Assembly (NCBI GenBank): GCA_964478125.1
Contig: CAYZGR010000008.1
Span: 13,215 to 77,214 of the forward strand
Source of the DNA: FW021-bin31 sp964478125
GTDB taxonomy: Bacteria > Bacteroidota > Bacteroidia > Chitinophagales > Chitinophagaceae
DNA: 64,000 nucleotides
Direction of reading: 5' to 3'
Shown one piece after another: positions 25,445 to 34,081 of this stretch. A program made the translations under genes and the position numbers. Below the pieces are notes generated by a model. That model was not told the origin of the DNA. It was given only the letters and a program-made list of their open reading frames with translations, and did not search any database. Each line of letters opens with the position of its first letter. Position 1 is the stretch's first letter.

Positions 25445-28075
25445 ATGAAGAAAGCACTAAAAGTTATTGCCATTGTAATTGGAGCCCTTATTCTTATCCT
25501 CCTTCTGGCCCCCTTTTTATTCAAGGACCAGATCGTAAAAAAAGTAAAACAGGAGGCTAATAAGCAACTGAATGCAACCGTTGATTTTGATAACGACATC
25601 TCCCTCAGCTTTTTTCGAAATTTTCCTAATGCCAGTCTGGGCATAGATCGTTTATGCGTTATCGGCCAGGGCGAGTATAAGGGCGATACCCTGGCTTATG
25701 TAAAGAAGCTCCACATCGTCATTGATCTTGCCTCTTTATTTGGGGAGGAATACCAGATCAGGGATGTTAGTCTTGACCAACCCTTTATCCAACTGTTGGT
25801 AGATTCTTCAGGAAATCCCAATTGGGATATTATGAGGGTAGATTCGAGTCAAACCGATACCGCTTCCACCGCCTTTAAGATAGGATTGCAAAAATATGCT
25901 ATTCAGGACGGGCGCCTTATTTATTCCGATTCTTCACTGGGCTTCCTCCTTGAGCTCAATGGCCTGGATCATACGGGTAAAGGAGACTTTACCCAAGATG
26001 TCTTTGATCTTAATACCACTTCTCATGCACGGCAATTGACATTGGTATATGGAGGCATTCCTTATCTCAATCACATAGAAGCGGATATTGACGCAAATAT
26101 CAATATTGATCTTCCCAAATCAAAATATTCATTTACTAAAAATACGATTAAACTGAACGGCCTAACGCTCGGAGTGGACGGTTACGTAGCCCTTCCGGAC
26201 AGCAACCTGGCCATGGACCTTTCTTTTAAAGCCACAAAAGCGGACTTTAAAAATTTTCTCTCCCTGATACCTGCCATTTATCAAAAGAACTTTGATAAAC
26301 TGAAGGCCTCAGGCGCGTTGGCCTTCAATGGATTTGTAAAAGGAATCTATAATGAAGATCGTGTTCCTGCATTTGGTTTACAGCTGACTATTGATAACGG
26401 GATGTTTCAATATCCATCGGTCCCCGAACCCTTATCAGATGTAAATCTGGATTTAGCTGTAAAAAACGATGACGGGATCATAGATCACACTTTTATAAAC
26501 GTAAAGAAATTACATTTTGCCTTGGGTAATAACCCCTTTGATGCCCGCCTTACCCTGCAAAATCCAACGAGCGACCCAAAAATAAACGGGGCTGTAAAAG
26601 GAAAACTAAATCTTTCGGATATATCTAAAATATATCCTTTTGAAAAAGGAACAACATTGAGCGGCGTGCTTGATATGGATGTGCAGGCAAAGGGAAACCT
26701 AAGCTCCATAGAACACAAAAGGTATGATGAGTTTAACGCCCGGGGCCGGATACTGGCTAATAATGTGACTTATAAATCTTCTGACTTCTCTCAGGGAATC
26801 GAGGTGCATCAGGGGCAGCTCACTTTCTCACCCCAACAGGTAAAAGTAAGCGGGTTCAACGCTAACATGGGTAAAAGCGATTTGCAGGCCGAGGGCGGCC
26901 TGAGTAACTTTTTTGGATATCTTTTTGGGAAAGACCAACTCAGAGGCAACCTGAAGGTAACTTCTACATTACTGGATATGAATGAGATCATGGGCGCCGA
27001 TAACCCGCCTGCTACGGTATCCTCCGATTCCATTACCACTACGGATACAAGCAGCGGCGTAAAGGCGGTTATCATTCCCCGGAATATCCATTTTAACCTG
27101 CAAACAACCGTGGGGCATTTTATTTATGATCATTATGACCTGACTCATGTACAAGGAAACATCACCCTCGCGGACGGTATCCTGACGATAAACAACCTGA
27201 GTACGAACATGCTGGATGGTACAGCCAAACTAAAAGGTTCGTACAATACCCGGAATCCGGAAGCGCCTAAAACAGATCTTTCCTTTAACGTGCAGGATAT
27301 CAATATTCAAAAAGCCTTTAAAACATTTGTTACAGTGAAAGCCCTGGCGCCTATAGCAGCTTTTGTACAAGGGAATTTTTCGGGAGACCTGAGCCTGAAC
27401 ACGCTGCTAAATGATAAGTTGTACCCGAAGTTAACTTCATTAAACAGTATCGGAAACATCCGTATTCCCAACCTGAACGTGAAAGGATTCACGCCATTGA
27501 TGCAACTTTCTTCACAACTGGGACTAAAGCAATTGCAAAACGTAGATTTACATAAATTGCTGCTGCATTTCAAAGTGGACAGCGGATTCCTTAAAGTAAA
27601 GCCTTTTGATCTGAATATAGATGGAATAAAGATGAACATAGCCGGTAAAAACGGACTGAATAAAGTAATTGACTACACCATCAATATGGATATTCCCCGC
27701 GCCAAACTCGGGGATGCCAATAATGCGATCACCAACCTGATCTCAAAAGCCAATAATGCAACCGGCGGTAATCTTGACCTGGGCGCCAGCGTACCCGTTG
27801 CCGTTCATTTGGGAGGAACGGTTACCCGTCCGGAGATCAAACTGGATCTTTCCGCGGAAAAAAGCAAGATTGAGAATGCTTTAAAGTCTGAAGCCAAACA
27901 ACAATTAAATAAAGGAGCCCATAAATTGTTAAACCAAGTTCTTAAAGGGGATTCTACCTCTGCAGATACCACTCAAAAAGAAACATCGGTTAAAGAAAAC
28001 GTAAAGAATGCACTGCAAAAAGGACTAAAAGGACTTTTAAACCGGGATAAAAAGAAAGACAGCGCCGGCAAGTAG
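25445..28075 (+). CDS. AsmA-family envelope protein
   Basis: The 876-residue protein has one N-terminal membrane anchor (residues 4-27) followed by a long, beta-rich extracytoplasmic region typical of AsmA-like proteins, with SFFRNFPNASLGIDRLCV near residue 55 and the AsmA C-terminal part (LSTNMLDGTAKLKGSYN, KAFKTFVTVKALAPIAAFVQGNFSGDLS). Members of this superfamily are implicated in phospholipid transport to the outer membrane; in this phylum the role is inferred. The last 60 residues are Lys/Gln/Ala-rich and probably helical. It is convergent with gltX, with a 26-bp gap. Confidence 0.88.
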   Translation: MKKALKVIAIVIGALILILLLAPFLFKDQIVKKVKQEANKQLNATVDFDNDISLSFFRNFPNASLGIDRLCVIGQGEYKGDTLAYVKKLHIVIDLASLFGEEYQIRDVSLDQPFIQLLVDSSGNPNWDIMRVDSSQTDTASTAFKIGLQKYAIQDGRLIYSDSSLGFLLELNGLDHTGKGDFTQDVFDLNTTSHARQLTLVYGGIPYLNHIEADIDANINIDLPKSKYSFTKNTIKLNGLTLGVDGYVALPDSNLAMDLSFKATKADFKNFLSLIPAIYQKNFDKLKASGALAFNGFVKGIYNEDRVPAFGLQLTIDNGMFQYPSVPEPLSDVNLDLAVKNDDGIIDHTFINVKKLHFALGNNPFDARLTLQNPTSDPKINGAVKGKLNLSDISKIYPFEKGTTLSGVLDMDVQAKGNLSSIEHKRYDEFNARGRILANNVTYKSSDFSQGIEVHQGQLTFSPQQVKVSGFNANMGKSDLQAEGGLSNFFGYLFGKDQLRGNLKVTSTLLDMNEIMGADNPPATVSSDSITTTDTSSGVKAVIIPRNIHFNLQTTVGHFIYDHYDLTHVQGNITLADGILTINNLSTNMLDGTAKLKGSYNTRNPEAPKTDLSFNVQDINIQKAFKTFVTVKALAPIAAFVQGNFSGDLSLNTLLNDKLYPKLTSLNSIGNIRIPNLNVKGFTPLMQLSSQLGLKQLQNVDLHKLLLHFKVDSGFLKVKPFDLNIDGIKMNIAGKNGLNKVIDYTINMDIPRAKLGDANNAITNLISKANNATGGNLDLGASVPVAVHLGGTVTRPEIKLDLSAEKSKIENALKSEAKQQLNKGAHKLLNQVLKGDSTSADTTQKETSVKENVKNALQKGLKGLLNRDKKKDSAGK

Positions 28076-28101
28076 GGGAATAACGGCTTGGTACAGGCCA
28101 A

Positions 28102-29637
28102 TCAGTTGCTTAAGAGGGGTAAGGCGGTTTCAATCCGCGTTTTGCTCTCTTCTTTTCCAAGTACTTCCGCAATGGCAAAGACGGAAGGCCCAAACTTCCC
28201 GCCAACCAGCATTACCCGGAGCGGCAACAACATTTTTCCGGCTTTCAAACCTTGTTCTTCTGCAAAATAACGAATACGGGCCTCCAGCGTTTCCGCATCA
28301 AAAGGAGCTATGGAATCCCATATTTGCAGCAGCGCCTGAAAGAACTTCTTTTTTTCCTCATCCCATTTTTTCTTCACGCCTTCTACATCCCAGGTTTCCG
28401 GGCGTTTGAAAAAGTAATGACTGTTGTCCCAAAGCTCGGGAAGCAAACGGCAGCGTTCTTTAATAAGATCTAAGACCGCTACGGCCTTTTCATCAGAAAC
28501 GTCTATTTCCTTCTCTTTCAAAAGATTTTTAAAATAGGGGAGCAGCGTATCTGCAGGGCTTTTTTTGATATACGCGTGATTAAACCAGAGCGCTTTTTCA
28601 TAATCAAACTTGGCGCCTCCTTTATGAACGCGATCCAGGGAAAACCTTTGGATCATTTCCTCCAGGGAAAATAATTCCTGCGCCGTACCATCATTCCAGC
28701 CCAGAAGGGCCAGCATGTTCAGAAAAGCTCCGGGAAGAAATCCCCTTTCCTTAAAACCATCGGTAACTGCTCCTGTTTGAGGATCGGTCCACTTCATGGC
28801 ATACACCGGAAAGCCCAGGCGCTCCCCGTCTCGTTTGCTGAGCTTACCTTTGCCGTTTGGCTTTAATATCAGGGGCAGATGGGCGTATTCCGGTAGATCA
28901 TCGGCCCATCCGAGCTTTTGCCAGAGCAGTATATGTAACGGGGTACTGGAAAGCCATTCTTCCCCACGGAAGATATGAGATATCTTCATCAGATGGTCGT
29001 CCACCACCACTGCCAGGTGATAGGTGGGCATGCCGTCCGCTTTTAGTAATACCTTATCATCCAGTAAAGATGAATCAAAGGTGACTTTGCCGCGTATCAG
29101 ATCTTCAAACTGTACATCCTGCTCCGAGGGCATTTTAAAGCGGATAACATAGGGCGTCCCGCTATCTATCAACCGCCTCACTTCTTCAGCGGGAAGGCTC
29201 AGCGAGTTACGCATTTGCAGGCGGGAATGATGATCATAACCGCTCCCGGAGGTATGGTCTTTTTGACTGTTGATCTTTTCCCGCATGGCTTTTAATGCTT
29301 CCGGCGTATCAAAAGCATAGTAAGCATCTCCACCGGCAATCAGCTGTTCGGCATACTTCCTGTAAAGGGCCTTCCGTTCGCTCTGCCGGTATGGCCCATA
29401 CGTACCGCCATAGGCCGGACCCTCGTCCGGCTCTAATCCACACCATTTCAGACAATCCACAATATATTGCTCCGCCCCTTCCACGTAGCGTGTCCGGTCC
29501 GTATCTTCAATACGCAAAATAAAACGACCCTCATGCCGGCGGGCAAACAGATAATTATATAAAACGGTGCGCATGCCGCCAAGATGAAGTCCCCCGGTAG
29601 GACTTGGCGCAAAACGTACACGAACTTCCTTTTTCAT
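28102..29637 (-). CDS. gltX: Glutamyl-tRNA synthetase
   Basis: GltX charges tRNA-Glu with glutamate. The 511-residue class I synthetase has the HIGH-like motif in APSPTGGLHLGGMRTVLYN (residues 9-27), RIEDTDRTR, the active-site region YHLAVVVDDHLMKISHIFRGEEWLSSTP, and the KMSKS-like GKGKLSKRDGERLG. The C-terminal anticodon-binding region is helical. Length is normal. Its ATG lies 7 bp from a -7 motif, so its mRNA leader should be very short. It is divergent from ruvX. Confidence 0.96.
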   Translation of the reverse strand: MKKEVRVRFAPSPTGGLHLGGMRTVLYNYLFARRHEGRFILRIEDTDRTRYVEGAEQYIVDCLKWCGLEPDEGPAYGGTYGPYRQSERKALYRKYAEQLIAGGDAYYAFDTPEALKAMREKINSQKDHTSGSGYDHHSRLQMRNSLSLPAEEVRRLIDSGTPYVIRFKMPSEQDVQFEDLIRGKVTFDSSLLDDKVLLKADGMPTYHLAVVVDDHLMKISHIFRGEEWLSSTPLHILLWQKLGWADDLPEYAHLPLILKPNGKGKLSKRDGERLGFPVYAMKWTDPQTGAVTDGFKERGFLPGAFLNMLALLGWNDGTAQELFSLEEMIQRFSLDRVHKGGAKFDYEKALWFNHAYIKKSPADTLLPYFKNLLKEKEIDVSDEKAVAVLDLIKERCRLLPELWDNSHYFFKRPETWDVEGVKKKWDEEKKKFFQALLQIWDSIAPFDAETLEARIRYFAEEQGLKAGKMLLPLRVMLVGGKFGPSVFAIAEVLGKEESKTRIETALPLLSN

Positions 29638-29644
29638 AAGGATG

Positions 29645-29652
29645 CAAAAGTA
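29645..29652 (-). promoter_or_regulatory. -7 promoter motif of gltX
   Basis: The minus strand reads TACTTTTG, matching TAnnTTTG, 7 bp before the gltX ATG at 29637. Confidence 0.55.
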
Positions 29653-29696
29653 CGTATTTTGGAAGGATGGAGGAAGCCGAAATCTCCTAAAATCAA

Positions 29697-29704
29697 TACT
29701 TTTG
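29697..29704 (+). promoter_or_regulatory. -7 promoter motif of ruvX
   Basis: TACTTTTG matches TAnnTTTG and ends 25 bp before the ruvX ATG at 29730. With the gltX motif it forms a compact divergent promoter pair. Confidence 0.55.
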
Positions 29705-29729
29705 TAATTATTCCCGAAAATTGAAAACT

Positions 29730-30140
29730 ATGGCCCGAATCCTTTCCATTGATTATGGTAAAAAGCGGACCGGACTGGCGGTAACCGATCCGCTAAAAAT
29801 AATTGCAACAGGCTTAACCACCGTATCCTCTCCCGACCTGATCCCGTTTTTAAAGCAATATCTGGAAAAGGAAGAGGTAGAACGCTTTATTATTGGAGAT
29901 CCCAGAAACCTTGACGGTTCTGCAACCCATGGCACCCCTTTAGTCCGGCAATGCATCCGGGAACTGAAAAAACACTTTCCATACATTCCCGTTCAACCGG
30001 TAGATGAACGCTATACCTCCAAAATGGCTGCGAAGGCGTTATTCGAATCGGGCATCAAAAAAAAGAAACGACGAAATAAAGCCCTGTTGGATGAAACCAG
30101 CGCCACCATCATGTTGCAGGAATATCTTCGATCACTTTAA
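29730..30140 (+). CDS. ruvX: Putative pre-16S rRNA nuclease / Holliday junction resolvase RuvX (YqgF)
   Basis: The 136-residue protein has the RNase H-like fold motifs of YqgF: RILSIDYGKKRTGLAVTDPL with the first catalytic Asp, FIIGDPRNLDGS, VQPVDERYTSKMA with the Glu, and a late DETSATIMLQEYL with the final Asp. In E. coli YqgF matures 16S rRNA ends. An in-frame TTG at 29721 is possible, but ATG 29730 gives the conserved N-terminus. def follows after 26 bp with its own promoter motif. Confidence 0.92.
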   Translation: MARILSIDYGKKRTGLAVTDPLKIIATGLTTVSSPDLIPFLKQYLEKEEVERFIIGDPRNLDGSATHGTPLVRQCIRELKKHFPYIPVQPVDERYTSKMAAKALFESGIKKKKRRNKALLDETSATIMLQEYLRSL

Positions 30141-30142
30141 TT

Positions 30143-30150
30143 TACCTTTG
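30143..30150 (+). promoter_or_regulatory. -7 promoter motif of def
   Basis: TACCTTTG matches TAnnTTTG and ends 16 bp before the def ATG at 30167, just after the ruvX stop. Confidence 0.5.
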
Positions 30151-30166
30151 CGAAAACTTTTTTATT

Positions 30167-30745
30167 ATGGTATTGCCAATTATTGCATACGGGAGCCCGA
30201 TATTAAGAGAAAAAACCAAAGACATTGATAAAGATTATCCTGAGCTGCAAACCTTGATCTCAGATATGTGGGAAACGCTTTATGCTTCCAATGGCGTAGG
30301 CCTTGCCGCCCCGCAAATTAACCGGTCCATTCGCCTTTTCCTCGTGGATAGCAAACAAATGTTTGAAAACATGGATGAGGAAGAAAAAGAAGAATATGAG
30401 GGTGATGAAGGCATCAAAAAGGTTTTTATTAATGCAAAGATCATAGATTTTGACGGAGATCCCTGGGCCTTTGAAGAAGGCTGCCTCAGTATTCCCCAGG
30501 TCAGAGAAGATGTGGATCGCCCGGAATCTGTAACCATCCGCTACTTAGATGAGAACTTTGAAGCGCATACCGATACCTTTTTTGGCCTTTCTGCACGCGT
30601 GGTCCAACATGAATATGATCATATTGAGGGAAAACTTTTCATTGACTATCTCAAACCCCTGAAGAAAAGACTGCTCAAAAAAAAGTTGGACAACATTACA
30701 AAGGGAAAAGTTACCGTAAATTATAAGCTTCTCGTTAAAAAATGA
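30167..30745 (+). CDS. def: Peptide deformylase
   Basis: Def removes the N-formyl group from nascent proteins. All three metalloenzyme motifs are present in the 192-residue protein: GVGLAAPQI (motif 1), EEGCLSIPQV (motif 2, metal Cys) and VQHEYDHIEGKLF (motif 3, HExxH). An acidic insertion (ENMDEEEKEEYEGDEG) between motifs 1 and 2 lengthens the protein slightly. It follows ruvX closely. The cobalamin riboswitch begins 12 bp after its stop codon. Confidence 0.96.
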   Translation: MVLPIIAYGSPILREKTKDIDKDYPELQTLISDMWETLYASNGVGLAAPQINRSIRLFLVDSKQMFENMDEEEKEEYEGDEGIKKVFINAKIIDFDGDPWAFEEGCLSIPQVREDVDRPESVTIRYLDENFEAHTDTFFGLSARVVQHEYDHIEGKLFIDYLKPLKKRLLKKKLDNITKGKVTVNYKLLVKK

Positions 30746-30747
30746 CC

Positions 30748-30755
30748 TATCTTTA
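30748..30755 (+). promoter_or_regulatory. Possible promoter for the riboswitch transcript
   Basis: TATCTTTA differs from TAnnTTTG at the last base only and lies 2 bp before the first base of the aptamer P1 stem, where transcription would be expected to start. Confidence 0.35.
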
Positions 30756-30757
30756 CG

Positions 30758-30976
30758 CCGATTTAGGTTTTTTCACCGCCTTTGGCGATGAAAATGAAAA
30801 GGGAACCGGGTGTAAATCCCGGACATTACCCGATGCTGTAAGCGTTCTTATTTTTTGACTTCTCCATTGCCACTTTCGTTTGCCCACGGCAGATGAAGGG
30901 AAGGCGTCAAAAAAGAACGTAAGTCAGAAGACCTGCCCAAATCGGTTATTGTACCATGGCTTCCGGGAATAGAAGC
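30758..30976 (+). ncRNA. Cobalamin (adenosylcobalamin-type) riboswitch
   Basis: The aptamer core is clear. P1 is CCGATTT (30758-30764) with AAATCGG (30939-30945). The conserved GGGAACCGGGTGTAAATCCCGG holds the P4 stem, followed by ACATTACCCGATGCTGTAA (P5/L5). The B12 box reads AAGTCAGAAGACCTGCC (30921-30937). Between them, CGTTCTT..TTTTGAC (30843-30859) pairs with GTCAAAAAAGAACG (30906-30919) as an extended peripheral arm. A hairpin at 30959-30976 (GCTTC-CGGGAATA-GAAGC) carries CGGG in its loop, complementary to CCCG in L5, and should be the regulatory L5-L13 kissing loop. It precedes a TonB-dependent receptor gene by 165 bp. Confidence 0.93.
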
Positions 30977-31086
30977 ATGCGGTGCGAAATTCTTGTATTT
31001 CTCCACTTGCATGGCTTTCTTAAATGTGACCGTAACCTATGGAACCTATGGTCCTATAGATGTCGTCGGTTTTCGCGGATCATACC

Positions 31087-31100
31087 CGCTCGCCTGAGCG
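31087..31100 (+). promoter_or_regulatory. Small hairpin in the leader before the BtuB-like gene
   Basis: CGCTC-GCCT-GAGCG forms a 5-bp stem with a 4-nt loop, 41 bp before the start codon and downstream of the aptamer. It has no U-tract, so it is not a terminator. It may be part of the expression platform. Confidence 0.35.
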
Positions 31101-31141
31101 TGTGAACCTTAGAAACCCGCAAAAGGAAAATAATTTTTAAA

Positions 31142-33073
31142 ATGAAGAAGCATTTATTATTTGCCGCCGGAATATCCTTTTTATCCGGCCCCCTTATGGC
31201 ACAACAAAAGACCCTGCCGCTGAACGAGGTGGTCGTCACAGCCAACAAATTTGACCAGAAAGCCTCCCAGACCGGGAAAGTGGTTACCGTCATTACCCAA
31301 AAGGATCTGGAGCATCAAAGCGGAGAAACCCTCGGGCAGGTGTTGAACCAGCAGGCGGGACTAACCGTTAACGGGAGTTCCGGGCCTTTAGGAACCAATC
31401 AAAATATTTATCTGCGAGGCGCCGATCCACAATATACCCTTATCATGATAAATGGTATCCCCGTAAGTGATATTTCCCAGATCAACAGCTATTTTGATAT
31501 CAACCTGATCCCGGTCTCCGATATAGAAAGAATTGAGATCATGAAGGGAGGATATGCTTCGGTCTACGGAAGCGGGGCAGCCGCAGGTGTGATCAATATT
31601 ATTACAAAAAAAGGGGGCGCCAAACCCTTTCAAGCTTCCCTTCGCCTGCAGGCGGGCAGCTATAATACTTATAAAGAAAACCTGAGCTTACATGGCCGTA
31701 AGAACAAGATAGATTACAGCGTACGCTTTGGAAATGAGGACAGCAAGGGATTTTCATCTGCCCTGGATACAACCGGTAAACAAGGATTTGATAAAGACGG
31801 CTACCATCGCAGATCCGTCTTTGCCAATTTGGGATATCATCCGGACGCGCACTGGGTTTTGCGGCCTTTTATACGGTATACCTACCAAAAGGGCGGTCTG
31901 GACGCGGACGTATATACCGATGACAAAGATTACTATTACACCTCCGGTTATTTTCAAACGGGGATCTCCATCCGGCATACCTTTCAACATGGAGACCTGA
32001 CCTTCAGATACCACTTTAACCCCATTGAACGACATTATGATAACGATACCGCCGACCGGGCGGGTTTTATAAAAGAAGACTACAAGAGCCGTGTGCATGT
32101 CGCAGATGTTTACCTCCATTATGACATTCATGACCGTTTTTCTTTTTTGATCGGCAACACCCTGAGATTGGAAAAAACAGACCAGCAAACGCAAAATGAT
32201 TTCGGCAAAACAACGCTTTCTTCAGATTCCGCGAAGGCGGATGCCATGAGTATTTACGGTTCCGTTTTTTATCATGCTCCCGCGGGTCTGAACATTGAAC
32301 TGGGCGGACGTCTTAACCAGCATAAGAGCTATGGATTTCATCCGGTATTTTCCTTTAATCCCTCCTGGATGATCAAAAACAGGATCAAGATCTTTGCTAA
32401 CGTGGCTTCTTCCTATACTTCCCCTTCACTGTATCAGTTATATTCCGCTTATGGAAACGCCGATCTGAAGCCCGAAACCGGGAAAAGCTACGAAGCGGGT
32501 ATAGAAGCCTGGTTTGCACATCAAAAAATAGATCTAAGCCTTACTGCTTTTCACCGGAGAAGTAAGGATCTCATTGCATTTGCAAATTTGCATTATATCA
32601 ATTACGACCGACAAAAAGAGTCCGGCGGAGAAACCATACTCACCTATAACATTACCGATAAACTGAAGTTATCGGCATATTATGCCTACGTAACCGGAGA
32701 AGTGACCGTCCATAACGCAATCGCCGGAAAAGATTCTTCCTACAATAATCTTTTCAAGCGCCCCAAGAGCAGCCTGGGCGCCACATTGGGCTACCAGATT
32801 CTACCCCAATTGTATGTGAGCCTGCAGGGGAAATATACCGGCAACCGGCAGGACCTGTTTTTCTATCCCATCGATCCGGTCACTTATGTTCAGAGGATAA
32901 GAGAACTAAAAGCCTATTACCTCCTCGACTTTTATGCTCAATATAAGTTTAAAAATCGTTACCATGCCTTCGTCGCCTTAAACAATATTACGGATAGCAA
33001 GTATACGGAGACAACGGGATTTGCAACCAGAAGATTCAACTTCAACGCCGGCGTCAGGATAGATTTATTTTAA
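31142..33073 (+). CDS. TonB-dependent receptor, BtuB-like (cobalamin uptake)
   Basis: The 643-residue protein has a signal peptide (residues 1-20), a TonB-box-like LNEVVVTANK, a plug domain (ETLGQVLNQQAGLTV, IYLRGADPQYTLIMINGIPV, IERIEIMKGGYASVYGSGAAAGVINIITKKGG) and a 22-strand-type barrel ending in FNAGVRIDLF. Size and the cobalamin riboswitch in its leader identify it as the outer-membrane receptor for B12 or other corrinoids. Two transporter genes follow at once (39 bp gap), so this is probably a three-gene uptake operon. Confidence 0.9.
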   Translation: MKKHLLFAAGISFLSGPLMAQQKTLPLNEVVVTANKFDQKASQTGKVVTVITQKDLEHQSGETLGQVLNQQAGLTVNGSSGPLGTNQNIYLRGADPQYTLIMINGIPVSDISQINSYFDINLIPVSDIERIEIMKGGYASVYGSGAAAGVINIITKKGGAKPFQASLRLQAGSYNTYKENLSLHGRKNKIDYSVRFGNEDSKGFSSALDTTGKQGFDKDGYHRRSVFANLGYHPDAHWVLRPFIRYTYQKGGLDADVYTDDKDYYYTSGYFQTGISIRHTFQHGDLTFRYHFNPIERHYDNDTADRAGFIKEDYKSRVHVADVYLHYDIHDRFSFLIGNTLRLEKTDQQTQNDFGKTTLSSDSAKADAMSIYGSVFYHAPAGLNIELGGRLNQHKSYGFHPVFSFNPSWMIKNRIKIFANVASSYTSPSLYQLYSAYGNADLKPETGKSYEAGIEAWFAHQKIDLSLTAFHRRSKDLIAFANLHYINYDRQKESGGETILTYNITDKLKLSAYYAYVTGEVTVHNAIAGKDSSYNNLFKRPKSSLGATLGYQILPQLYVSLQGKYTGNRQDLFFYPIDPVTYVQRIRELKAYYLLDFYAQYKFKNRYHAFVALNNITDSKYTETTGFATRRFNFNAGVRIDLF

Positions 33074-33112
33074 TTGCTTACCTTGAACTTTAATCCTGAA
33101 AAACCGGCTTTC

Positions 33113-34081
33113 ATGATTGAAGTTCACCATCTGACAAAGTATTTTGGCTCCAAAAAGGCCGTCGGGGATCTCTCTTTCGAAGTAAAAGAAGGGGAAACTT
33201 TCGTTTTACTGGGAACCAGCGGTTGTGGAAAAACAACAACCCTGAAAATGATCAACCGCCTGCTGCAACCTGATAGCGGAAGCATACGGATCAATAAGAA
33301 AGACACCCGTGAACAGGCGCCGGAGTTACTCCGGCGCAGTATAGGATACGTGCTTCAGGATACAGGCCTGTTTCCCCACTATACCATAAAAGAAAACATC
33401 TGTATTGTCCCGGATCTGTTAAAATGGGATAGAGAAAAAACCTATTCCAGGGCAAAGATCCTTTTTAAAAAATTCAACCTCTCGCCCGACGCTTATTTTG
33501 ATCTATATCCCGATCAGCTCAGTGGCGGGCAACAACAACGGGTAGGCCTTGTCAGGGCATTAATGTCCAATCCCCCGATCCTGCTGATGGACGAGCCGCT
33601 CGGAGCCCTGGATCCCATTACCCGGCACCGGATAAGAAAAGAATTTAAACAGTTGGATGAGCTGAAGAAGAAAACGATTATTTTAGTTACACATGACGTT
33701 CCCGAAGCCATCGAATTAGGAGACCGGATCTGCCTGATGGATAACGGCAGAGAACAACAGACGGGCAGCGCCCTGGAATTATTGCTACAGCCTAAAAATG
33801 ATTTCGTTAAGCGGTTCTTTTCTGACGACCAATTCATGCTGCAATTGATGGCCTTAAAAGTAAAAGAGCTGTTTCCTTATTTGAAATCCATACCTTCTGT
33901 TCAGGTTCCCCACACTTTTCCGCCAGATGCAAATATGATGGAAGCGATAGAAAGGCTTTCAGATCACCCTTCGGGAGCGGATCCATTAATCGCATTTGAT
34001 AGAGATAACGGGAATTATTATGATTTGAACCTAACAGATCTGCTCGCCGCTTTTCAACAAAGAGTAAACGCGCCTCGATAA
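33113..34081 (+). CDS. ABC transporter ATPase, quaternary-amine (OpuCA/OsmV-like) type
   Basis: The 322-residue protein has Walker A GTSGCGKT (34-41), an SGGQQQRVGL signature, Walker B ILLMDEPLGALD, and the switch His in LVTHDVPEAIELGDRI. Its sequence follows the glycine betaine/osmoprotectant ATPases (KAVGDLSFEV, VLQDTGLFPHYTIKENI) rather than BtuD. Residues 245-322 look like a degenerate single CBS-like domain in place of the usual pair. ATG 33113 was chosen over TTG 33074, which directly follows the receptor's stop. It overlaps the next gene by 1 bp (TAATG). Confidence 0.9.
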   Translation: MIEVHHLTKYFGSKKAVGDLSFEVKEGETFVLLGTSGCGKTTTLKMINRLLQPDSGSIRINKKDTREQAPELLRRSIGYVLQDTGLFPHYTIKENICIVPDLLKWDREKTYSRAKILFKKFNLSPDAYFDLYPDQLSGGQQQRVGLVRALMSNPPILLMDEPLGALDPITRHRIRKEFKQLDELKKKTIILVTHDVPEAIELGDRICLMDNGREQQTGSALELLLQPKNDFVKRFFSDDQFMLQLMALKVKELFPYLKSIPSVQVPHTFPPDANMMEAIERLSDHPSGADPLIAFDRDNGNYYDLNLTDLLAAFQQRVNAPR

